Assembly: GCF_002770725.1 (NCBI RefSeq)
Contig: NZ_NQVN01000021.1
Location: 1-64,000 of the forward strand
Length of the DNA stretch: 64,000 nucleotides
Source: Pleomorphomonas carboxyditropha
GTDB lineage: Bacteria; Pseudomonadota; Alphaproteobacteria; Rhizobiales; Pleomorphomonadaceae
Reading direction: 5' to 3'
Part shown: positions 57,397 through 64,000 of the stretch, piece after piece
How the letters are laid out: every line of letters starts with the position of its first letter
Numbering within the stretch: position 1 is the first letter of the stretch
Notes under the pieces: generated by a model
The model's database searches: none
What the model saw: the letters and a program-made list of their open reading frames with translations, nothing else
What the model was told of the DNA's origin: nothing
Program-made: the position numbers and the translations under genes

Positions 57397-57431
57397 AAGG
57401 TCCCGGCAGGTTCTGCCGGGACCTTCCTTTT
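57397..57431 (+). terminator. intrinsic terminator of the YbjN gene
   Basis: Perfect 13-bp stem AAGGTCCCGGCAG / CTGCCGGGACCTT with a GTT loop, followed by CCTTTTT. Begins 22 bases after the stop. Confidence 0.95.
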
Positions 57432-57483
57432 TGATGAGGCTGCCGCCATCGGCTGACGCGGCGGTCGCTGATATGATGCCGAT

Positions 57484-59517
57484 ATGCTAGATGAGCCGCC
57501 TCGCGAATCCGTTGAGACCATGACCGACGATCCCGATCTCATTCCCGATACCGACGCCGACGACGCGCCCTCGTCCGAGTTGCCCGAACTGGAGGCGCCC
57601 GAACTGGAGGCGGTCGAGGAAGAGGGCGGCGAGATCGACCTGTCGACGGCCGAGACGCGGCGCGGCGTCGAGGTGGTGCAGGCGATGGTGCGCCTCTTGC
57701 CCAACAGCCCCGGCGTCTACCGCATGCTGTCGCCGTCGGGCGACGTGCTCTACGTCGGCAAGGCCAAGAGCCTGAAGAAGCGCGTCACCAACTACACCCG
57801 GCTCGGCCAGTTGCCGACCCGCATCATCCGCATGGTGCAGGCGACGGCGGCGATGGAATTCGTCGTCACCAAGACCGAGACGGAAGCGCTGCTGCTGGAA
57901 GCCAACCTGATCAAGCAGCTCAGGCCACGCTTCAACGTGCTGCTGCGCGACGACAAGAGCTTCCCCTATATCCTGATCACCGGCGACCATGTGGCGCCGC
58001 AGCTCGTCAAGCATCGTGGCGCCCGGTCGCGCAAGGGCAGCTTCTTCGGCCCGTTCGCCTCGGCGTCGGCGGTGACCGCCACCATCAACGCCATGCAGAA
58101 GGCCTTCCTGATCCGCACCTGCTCGGACGGCGAGTTCGAGACGCGGACGCGGCCCTGCATGCTCTACCAGATCAAGCGCTGCTCGGCGCCCTGCACCGGC
58201 GAGATCGACGCGGCCGGCTATGCCGAGCTGGTGGGCGAAGCCAAGGATTTCCTGTCCGGCAGGAGCCGGCAGATCAAGGAGCAACTGGCGGCCGAGATGA
58301 ATGCCGCCGCCGAAAATCTGGATTTCGAGCGGGCGGCGGTCTGCCGCGACCGCCTCGCCGCGCTGTCCCACGTGCAGAGCCGGCAGGGCATCAACCCGCA
58401 GGGCATCGAGGAGGCCGACGTGTTCGCCGTCCACCAGGAGGGCGGGCAGACCTGCGTCGAGGTGTTCTTCTTCCGCACCGGCCAGAACTGGGGCAACCAC
58501 GCCTTCTTCCCCAAGGCGGGCGGCGCCGAGGCGGGCGAGGCGCTGTCCTCGTTCATCGCCCAGTTCTACGACGACAAGCCGTGCCCGTCGCTCGTCCTGG
58601 TCAGCCACGTGTTCGAGGACATGGCGCTGATGTCCGAGGCGCTCACCGAGAAGGCGAACCGGCGCGTCGAGGTGATCCGGCCGCAGCGCGGCGAGAAGAG
58701 GGACGTCGTCGAGCAGGCGGTGCAGAACGCCCGCGAGGCGCTGGCCCGCCGCCTCGCCGACACGTCGAGCCAATTGAAGCTGATGGAGGGCGTCGGCCGG
58801 GTGTTCGGCCTTGCCGACACGCCGAAGCGCATCGAGGTCTACGACAACGCCCATATCATGGGCTCCAACCCGGTGGGCGGCATGATCGTCGCCGGCCCCG
58901 GCGGCTTCGTGAAGAACCAGTACCGCAAGTTCAACATCCGCTCGACCGACATCACGCCCGGCGACGACTTCGGCATGATGCGCGAGGTGATGACGCGGCG
59001 CTTCTCGCGCCTGGTCAAGGAGCACGTCAGCCGCGCCGAGGCGCCGCGCGACGAGGACGGCTTCGGGCCGTGGCCGGACCTGGTGCTGATCGACGGCGGC
59101 GCCGGCCAGTTGTCGGCGGTGAAATCGATCATCGACGAGCTCGGCATCGCCGACGTGCCGCTGGTCGGCGTCGCCAAGGGGCCGGACCGCGACGCCGGCC
59201 GCGAGCGCTTCTTCGTGCCCGGCCGGCCGGACTTCATGCTGCCGACCCGCGACCCGGTGCTCTACTTCATCCAGCGCCTGCGCGACGAGGCGCACCGCTT
59301 CGCCAACGGCAGCCACGCGGCGCGGCGGTCCAAGCAGATCTCCGAGGGCGGCCTGCAGGAGATCCCCGGCGTCGGCCCGACGCGCAAGCGGGCGCTGCTC
59401 AACCACTTCGGCACGCTGAAGGAGATCGAGCGGGCGGCGCTCGGCGATCTCGAACAGGTGCCGGGCATCTCGGCCGCCACGGCGAGGGCCATCCACGATT
59501 ATTTCCGGAAAGGGTGA
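57484..59517 (+). CDS. uvrC: excinuclease ABC subunit UvrC
   Basis: 677 residues. Makes both incisions in nucleotide-excision repair. An acidic N-terminal extension (about 1-55) precedes the GIY-YIG domain ([20 protein letters not shown]), the UVR motif ([18 protein letters not shown]), the RNase H-like nuclease ([34 protein letters not shown]) and paired helix-hairpin-helices ([36 protein letters not shown]). A second ATG 12 codons in (57520) is an alternative start, as neither has a clear ribosome site. Confidence 0.96.
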   Translation: MLDEPPRESVETMTDDPDLIPDTDADDAPSSELPELEAPELEAVEEEGGEIDLSTAETRRGVEVVQAMVRLLPNSPGVYRMLSPSGDVLYVGKAKSLKKRVTNYTRLGQLPTRIIRMVQATAAMEFVVTKTETEALLLEANLIKQLRPRFNVLLRDDKSFPYILITGDHVAPQLVKHRGARSRKGSFFGPFASASAVTATINAMQKAFLIRTCSDGEFETRTRPCMLYQIKRCSAPCTGEIDAAGYAELVGEAKDFLSGRSRQIKEQLAAEMNAAAENLDFERAAVCRDRLAALSHVQSRQGINPQGIEEADVFAVHQEGGQTCVEVFFFRTGQNWGNHAFFPKAGGAEAGEALSSFIAQFYDDKPCPSLVLVSHVFEDMALMSEALTEKANRRVEVIRPQRGEKRDVVEQAVQNAREALARRLADTSSQLKLMEGVGRVFGLADTPKRIEVYDNAHIMGSNPVGGMIVAGPGGFVKNQYRKFNIRSTDITPGDDFGMMREVMTRRFSRLVKEHVSRAEAPRDEDGFGPWPDLVLIDGGAGQLSAVKSIIDELGIADVPLVGVAKGPDRDAGRERFFVPGRPDFMLPTRDPVLYFIQRLRDEAHRFANGSHAARRSKQISEGGLQEIPGVGPTRKRALLNHFGTLKEIERAALGDLEQVPGISAATARAIHDYFRKG

Positions 59518-59559
59518 GGGAGATTCTCGGCGCGCTCCATCCTCTCGGCTATCGGGGGG

Positions 59560-60062
59560 AGATCGATATCGGCCGATCGCTCCATTCTGCCCGAGGTCCT
59601 ACGCCTTCGCGCAGGATGACGATCCATGGGAGGCGATGCGCTCGGCGACGACGGCGTGACAGGGACGTTCGCGTATCCGGGCAAATTTCCGGGCAAGCTT
59701 GAGAGATAGCGTATCCGGGGAATTTGCCTCGGGTCCCAGTGTGCCGGACTATCCCTTTGTTCCCCATATATAAAGCCGTCATCCTCGCGCAGGCGAGGAC
59801 CTCGGGCAGAACAAAGCTCGACGCCGATATGGCGCTCCAGCAACGCTGGGGCGCCTGATACATCCCTCATCCCCTTCTCGTCCCGAGGTCCTCGCCTTCG
59901 CGAGGATGACACTCTATGGAAGGCGAAGGCGAAGGCGATGCGCTCGGCGATGATGGCGTAACAGGAGCATTCACGGATCCGGGAATTTGTCCCGGGTACT
60001 CATCCTACGCGAAGGCGTAGGACCTCGGGCAGGAAAGGACGAGACGCAACTATAGGGCGTCG
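59560..60062. repeat. composite block of nested palindromes and CCGGGGCAAATT repeats
   Basis: Four palindrome arms (about 59583, 59780, 59880 and 60000) use both TCCTACGC and TCCTCGC stems. Between them are copies of the second family (gtatccgggcaaatttcc near 59677, tatccggggaatttgcc near 59715, gatccgggaatttgtcccg near 59975). The part 59620-59920 matches 36483-36830 in reverse orientation, including the landmark aacaaagctcgacgccgat. It fills the 629-base gap after uvrC; no gene is supported. Confidence 0.85.
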
Positions 60063-60101
60063 GCACGTTCCCCTATGGATTGCGACATTATTCGGGACTA
60101 G

Positions 60102-60119
60102 TGTTCCGTCCATCGAACA
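60102..60119 (+). promoter_or_regulatory. IclR-type operator candidate
   Basis: TGTTC-CGTCCATC-GAACA, an inverted repeat of five bases per arm with partly matching interior, 27 bases before the IclR start. It resembles sites bound by IclR-family proteins and suggests autoregulation. Confidence 0.4.
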
Positions 60120-60146
60120 GCATGTTGGACAGAGAGGGGTTGGTTC

Positions 60147-60896
60147 TTGGTTACGACACAGACGCCGGCGATCGACAAGGCGATGGCGGTATTCGCGTTT
60201 CTGGCCGAGAACGGCCGCGCCAGCTTCACCCAGATCCAGAAGGCGACGGGATTGCCGAAGAGCACCTCGTCGTCGCTGCTGGCCTCGCTGTTGGCGCACG
60301 GTCTGGTCAGCCTCGAGGAGGGGCGCTACGCGCTCGGCCTCCGGTGGTACGAGCTCGGCAACAAGGTGGAGGAAAGCCTCGATATCAAGCGCGCCGCCAT
60401 GGAGCCGCTCACCCAGCTACGCGACCGGACGCAACTGACCTGCCATCTCGGCGTGCTGGAGGGATCGTCGGCGATCTACGTGCTGAAGCTCGAAAGCCCG
60501 ACGGCCATCGTCATCCGCAGTTGGGTCGGCCGCCGGCTGTCGCTGCACAGCTCCGGCCTCGGCAAGGCGCTGCTCGCTTGGCTGCCGGAGGCCAAGCTGA
60601 ACGCCATCCTGCCCGACGTCGACTTCGTCAGGCGGACGGACACCACCATCGTCGGCGTCGACGCGTTCCGCGAGGAGCTCGCGGCGACGCGCGCGCGGGG
60701 ATGGGCGTTCGACAACGCCGAGGACAACGACGGCGTCTACTGCGTCGCGGCGCCGCTGATCAACGCGGCGGGCGAGGTGACCGCCGCCATCAGCGTGTCC
60801 GGCGTCTCCTCGCAGGTCAACCGCGCCAATCTCGACGACATCGCCGCCGCGGTGGTCGCCACCGCCGGCAGGATCGCCGCCGATTATCGGCACTGA
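60147..60896 (+). CDS. IclR family transcriptional regulator
   Basis: 249 residues from a TTG at 60147 preceded by AGAGAGGGG. Winged helix-turn-helix N-terminus (AIDKAMAVFAFLAENGRASF, IQKATGLPKSTSSSLLASLL) and IclR ligand domain (VLEGSSAIYVLKLESPTAIV, LHSSGLGKALLAWLPE, GVYCVAAPLINAAGEVTAAI). It converges on the sugar-acid dehydratase gene and probably controls it and the MFS transporter in response to a sugar acid. Confidence 0.9.
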   Translation: MVTTQTPAIDKAMAVFAFLAENGRASFTQIQKATGLPKSTSSSLLASLLAHGLVSLEEGRYALGLRWYELGNKVEESLDIKRAAMEPLTQLRDRTQLTCHLGVLEGSSAIYVLKLESPTAIVIRSWVGRRLSLHSSGLGKALLAWLPEAKLNAILPDVDFVRRTDTTIVGVDAFREELAATRARGWAFDNAEDNDGVYCVAAPLINAAGEVTAAISVSGVSSQVNRANLDDIAAAVVATAGRIAADYRH

Positions 60897-60939
60897 GCAT
60901 CCGCCCGAAAAGTTGCAGACTTTTCGGATCAGCGGATGC
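60897..60939 (+). terminator. palindrome at the end of the IclR gene
   Basis: GCATCCGC ... GCGGATGC enclosing CCGAAAAGT-TGCAG-ACTTTTCGG. A long hairpin without a T-run beginning right after the stop codon. It resembles a dispersed GCATCCG-CCGAAAAGT type repeat known in Hyphomicrobiales and may serve as terminator. Confidence 0.6.
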
Positions 60940-60968
60940 GGCAGGCAAAGCGCCCGATCGTCACGAAA

Positions 60969-60991
60969 AAGGCCCGCGCGAGGCGGGCCTT
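60969..60991 (-). terminator. terminator of the dehydratase operon
   Basis: AAGGCCCGC-GCGAG-GCGGGCCTT; on the minus strand the stem is followed by TTTTTCG, 44 bases beyond the dehydratase stop. It could also act weakly for the opposite strand. Confidence 0.88.
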
Positions 60992-61034
60992 CCTTCGTCG
61001 TTGCCTGTGATCGGCGCCGGTATCCGCCGTGGGG

Positions 61035-62747
61035 TTAGCGGATGTAGGCGCCGGCCATCAACGAAGCTGCATTCTGAGTGTACTGGCGATAGACGCCCTT
61101 GCGGTTGGAAAAGTCCGGGGCCGTCCAACCGACCTTGCGCTTGGCGAAGGCGGCGGCAACCTCTTCGGCGCCGGCCGGCTTGCGGTCGAGGCCGACGACG
61201 TTGAGCTTGCGCGCCTTGACGTCGATCTCGATCAGGTCGCCGTCCTCGATGAAGGCGATCGGCCCGCCGTCGGCGGCTTCCGGCGACACGTGGCCGATGC
61301 ACGGACCATGGGTGGCGCCGGAGAAACGGCCGTCGGTGACCAGCGCCACCGAGCCGTTGAGGCGGCTGTCGAAGACGATGGCATCGGTGGTCATCAGCAT
61401 TTCCGGCGCGCCGGAGCCGCGCGGCCCCTCGTAGCGGATGACCATGACGTCACCCGGGTCGATGCGATTGTTGATGATGGCGTCCTGGGCCGCCTCCTCG
61501 GAGCCGAACACCTTGGCCGGGCCGGTGTGCTGGTGCATCTTCGGGCTGCAGGCGGAGTATTTGATCACCGCGCCGTCGGGGGCGATGTTGCCCTTGAGCA
61601 CGGCGATGGCGCCGATCTTGGACTTCTCCGGGTCGCGGATCAGGTCCTGCCGCTCCAGCTTGAAGTTGGCGAGATAGCCGAGGTTGTTCTCGAAGAAGCC
61701 GGACTTCTGCAGCACGTCCAGGTTTTCGCCCAGCGTGCGGCCGGTCACTGTCATGACGTCGAGGTCGAGGTGGTCGCGGATCATCCACTGAACCATCGGG
61801 ATGCCGCCGGCGAACCACAGGAGCTCGGTGACGTAGCGGCCGGACGGCTGCACGTTGGTGAGATAGGGAATCTCGTGGTTGATGCGGTCGAACACGTCCG
61901 GCGTCAGCTCCCAGCCGAGCGCGTGGGCGATGGCCGGCAGGTGGATCAGCGCGTTGGTGCTGCCGGAGATGGCGGCGTGCACCTTGATGGCGTTCTCGAA
62001 GGCCGCCTTGGTCAGGATCTTCGACGAGGTGATGCCCTTTTCGGCCAGCACCAGCGCCTGATGGCCGGCCAGGCGGGCGTAGCGGGTGATCTCCGACATG
62101 GTGGACGGCGCCAGCGCGTTGCCGGGCAGCGCCATGCCCAAGGCTTCCGACATGCACTGCATGGTGCTGGCGGTGCCCATGAACTGGCAGGCTCCGGCGG
62201 TGGGACAGCCGCAGCGCTGCAGGTTGTGGATCTTGTCGGCGCCGATCTCGCCCTTCTTGAACTGGGCGGTGGCGCCGCCGAGATCGGAGGTCGTCATGTT
62301 CGGGGCGGGCCGCATGGAGCCGCCGGGCACGTGGACCAGCGGCATGTCGAGGCGGGCGGCGGCGATCAGGTGGGCCGGGATCGACTTGTCGCAGCTCGAC
62401 AGCAGCACGCCGGCGTCGTAGGGGACGACCGAGGCATGCAGCTCGACCATGTTGGCGATCATCTCGCGCGAGGCGAGGATATAGTTCATGCCGTCGTGGC
62501 CCTGGCCCCAGCCGTCGCAGATGTCGGTGACATGGTGGCGCACGGCGCGGCCGCCGGTTTCATGCACGCCGAGCATCGCCTCGTAGCCGAGCTTTTCGAG
62601 GTGGAAGCTGCCGGGGTGGCTCTCGCCGAAGCAGTCGTCGATCAGCACCTGGGGCTTTTCGGTGTCTTCGACCGAGTAGTTCATGCCGAGCCGGAGGGCG
62701 TCGAGCTGCGACCACAGGTCGCGGGCGAAGTGACATTTCTGGGACAT
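61035..62747 (-). CDS. IlvD/Edd family sugar-acid dehydratase
   Basis: 570 residues. The iron-sulfur dehydratase family includes dihydroxy-acid, arabonate, xylonate and gluconate dehydratases. Cluster and active-site motifs are DICDGWGQGHDGMNYILASR, SSCDKSIPAHLIAAARLDMP, CGCPTAGACQFMGTASTMQC and TDGRFSGATHGPCIGH. The local IclR regulator and MFS carrier favour a sugar-acid role rather than branched-chain amino-acid synthesis; exact substrate unknown. Same strand as the MFS gene, 43 bases downstream of it. Confidence 0.88.
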   Translation of the reverse strand: MSQKCHFARDLWSQLDALRLGMNYSVEDTEKPQVLIDDCFGESHPGSFHLEKLGYEAMLGVHETGGRAVRHHVTDICDGWGQGHDGMNYILASREMIANMVELHASVVPYDAGVLLSSCDKSIPAHLIAAARLDMPLVHVPGGSMRPAPNMTTSDLGGATAQFKKGEIGADKIHNLQRCGCPTAGACQFMGTASTMQCMSEALGMALPGNALAPSTMSEITRYARLAGHQALVLAEKGITSSKILTKAAFENAIKVHAAISGSTNALIHLPAIAHALGWELTPDVFDRINHEIPYLTNVQPSGRYVTELLWFAGGIPMVQWMIRDHLDLDVMTVTGRTLGENLDVLQKSGFFENNLGYLANFKLERQDLIRDPEKSKIGAIAVLKGNIAPDGAVIKYSACSPKMHQHTGPAKVFGSEEAAQDAIINNRIDPGDVMVIRYEGPRGSGAPEMLMTTDAIVFDSRLNGSVALVTDGRFSGATHGPCIGHVSPEAADGGPIAFIEDGDLIEIDVKARKLNVVGLDRKPAGAEEVAAAFAKRKVGWTAPDFSNRKGVYRQYTQNAASLMAGAYIR

Positions 62748-62790
62748 TTGCTTGCCGTTTCTTCTGGAACTTCCGAAACGTCGGAGGGCG

Positions 62791-64000
62791 TCAGCGCGGG
62801 GCTTTCGACGTCACCTTCGGCAGGGTGTAGAGCAGGACGGAGGCGATCACCAGCGCGGCGATCAGGAAGGACAGGCCGACCTCCTGGCTGAAGGCGGTGG
62901 TCAGGTAGCCGACCAGGAACGGGCCGATGAAGCCGCCGAGATTGCCGAGCGCGTTGATGGTGCCGCGGACGCCGCCCACCACGTTGGACGGGAACAAGAG
63001 CGGCGGCAGCGTCCAGAACGGACCGGCATAGGCCTGGAGGAAGAAGCCGCACAGCACGATCATCGCGTAGGACACCCACATGTTGCCTTCGAGCAGGATC
63101 GACAGGGTGAGGCAGACGGCGAAGCCGACCATGGGGATGGCGGTGTAGCGGCGGCGGTTCATGGTCTGGTCGCAGCGGCTGGCGATGAAGAACTGGCCGG
63201 CGATGCACAGGATGTAGGGCAGGGCGGTCAGGAAGCCGACCGTGGTCATGCCGGAGCCGGTGAGCTGCTTGATGATCACCGGCATCCACAGGGCGAAGCC
63301 GTAGAAGCCGACCTGGAAGAAGAAGTAGATGGCGACCAGCTTCCACAGGTTGGCGTCGCCGACCACGGTGCGCACCGACACGTTCTCGACGACGACCGCC
63401 TTGGCCTTGTCCTCGGCGAAGCGGGCGTCGAGCCAGGCGCGCTCGCGCGGGTCGAGCCACTTGGCCTTGGCTGGGGTATCGGCGACCATCGGCACCCAGA
63501 TCAGCAGCAGGGCCAGCGACAGCACGCCCTCGACGACGAACATCTCGCGCCAGCCCATCGACTGGATCAGCCAGCCGGACAGCGGCGCGGTGATGATGGA
63601 GGCGACGGCGAGGTTCATCTGGAAGAAGGCGATGGCGCGGGCCTTTTCCTCGTTGGGGAACCAGTGGCCGATTAGCGCCAGGATCGCCGGGTAGACGCCG
63701 CCCTCGGCGACGCCGAGCACGAAGCGGATCAGCAGCATCTCGTTCTGGGTGCGCACCAGACCGGTCAGCGCGGCGACGCCGCCCCAGACGATGATGGTGC
63801 CGGCGATGAAAGTCTTGGCGCTCAGCCGCTCGGCGATCTGGCCGCCGGGGATCTGCAGGAAGATGTAGCCGACGAAGAAGATGCCGGCCGCCAGGCCCGC
63901 GAACGAGGCGGTCATGCCGAGCTCGGTGCTCATGCCGCCGGCCATGGCGATCGCGATGTTGGTGCGATCCATGTAGGCGACGATGTAGACGATGATGACG
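62791..64000 (-). CDS. MFS transporter (anion:cation symporter type), 5' end outside window
   Basis: About 403 codons are visible; the frame runs off the right edge, reading VIIVYIVAYMDRTNIAIAMA at the margin. That is helix 1 of the family (xxYxDRxNI), so only about 20-30 residues are missing and the ATG at 63972 is internal. Other marks are FLQIPGGQIAERLSAKTFIA and HWFPNEEKARAIAF. Such carriers import sugar acids with protons. Upstream partner of the dehydratase in one transcript, paralogous to the kguT product. Confidence 0.9.
   Translation of the reverse strand, partial: VIIVYIVAYMDRTNIAIAMAGGMSTELGMTASFAGLAAGIFFVGYIFLQIPGGQIAERLSAKTFIAGTIIVWGGVAALTGLVRTQNEMLLIRFVLGVAEGGVYPAILALIGHWFPNEEKARAIAFFQMNLAVASIITAPLSGWLIQSMGWREMFVVEGVLSLALLLIWVPMVADTPAKAKWLDPRERAWLDARFAEDKAKAVVVENVSVRTVVGDANLWKLVAIYFFFQVGFYGFALWMPVIIKQLTGSGMTTVGFLTALPYILCIAGQFFIASRCDQTMNRRRYTAIPMVGFAVCLTLSILLEGNMWVSYAMIVLCGFFLQAYAGPFWTLPPLLFPSNVVGGVRGTINALGNLGGFIGPFLVGYLTTAFSQEVGLSFLIAALVIASVLLYTLPKVTSKAPR

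Noticed and set aside
57487-59496. 669-codon minus-strand frame opposite uvrC
   Set aside because: No domain recognisable and low-complexity Arg/Leu/Gly composition; UvrC on the other strand is certain.

Overview
The window is GC-rich (roughly two-thirds G+C, judged by eye), gene-dense chromosomal DNA from an alphaproteobacterium, most likely of the order Hyphomicrobiales (Rhizobiales). The evidence is the cell-cycle pair chpT and ctrA, with ctrA divergent from fliI-fliJ. It is supported by an EipA/DUF1134 protein, DUF2336, an orphan Hpt protein, CcrM-type GANTC sites and a dispersed repeat common in this order. The genus cannot be fixed from sequence alone. No rRNA, tRNA or CRISPR array was seen.

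Layout. 0.4-6 kb: a secreted phytase-like esterase/beta-propeller protein, a Gly-rich exported protein, a nitroreductase and a zinc alcohol dehydrogenase. 6.5-13.2 kb: a minus-strand signalling block, chpT-cheA-cheW-cheY-cheB-cheR. 13.2-15.6 kb: an AT-rich scar with two decayed IS5-type transposases, three small foreign-looking ORFs and a 5'-truncated hlyD. 15.9-19.7 kb: an MHYT-GGDEF-EAL protein followed by a soluble PAS chemoreceptor. 19.8-24 kb: a YHS protein, EipA, a coiled-coil membrane protein, a MITE-like element and a metal (probably zinc) ABC transporter operon behind a Zur-like palindrome. 24.4-32.2 kb: a MarR regulator, then ptxS divergent from kguE-kguK-kguT-kguD-edd, a 2-ketogluconate route ending in the Entner-Doudoroff dehydratase, with two PtxS-type operators. 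32-43 kb: CorC/CNNM, a hydratase-like protein, a lyase-like fragment, a lytic transglycosylase, PrlF-YhaV, DUF2336, an atypical pyruvate kinase, an Hpt protein, NadK and CutA. 43-46 kb: ctrA, fliI, fliJ. 46-59.5 kb: housekeeping genes (ychF, pth, rplY, an AGE epimerase, prs, a lipoprotein, pgeF, a MidA-type methyltransferase, lgt, ubiK, a YbjN protein, uvrC). 60-64 kb: an IclR regulator convergent with a sugar-acid dehydratase and an MFS transporter that runs off the window.

How it fits together. ChpT passes phosphate to CtrA in the CckA-ChpT-CtrA relay. CtrA-like boxes (TTAA-N7-TTAA with one mismatch, or TTAACCAT) lie upstream of cheA, the lytic transglycosylase, the DUF2336 gene and in the ctrA/fliI intergenic region, which suggests one motility and cell-cycle circuit. 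Two sugar-acid modules (kgu-edd, and IclR/IlvD-Edd/MFS) share the same logic of MFS uptake, dehydratase and local repressor.

The most unusual feature is a family of nested palindromic intergenic repeats (at least 19 hairpin arms at nine loci). Each arm has a short hairpin whose stem varies in a compensatory way between copies, and arms are usually paired around an AT-rich spacer. At 36.5 and 59.6 kb they interleave with a second repeat family in composite blocks of opposite orientation.
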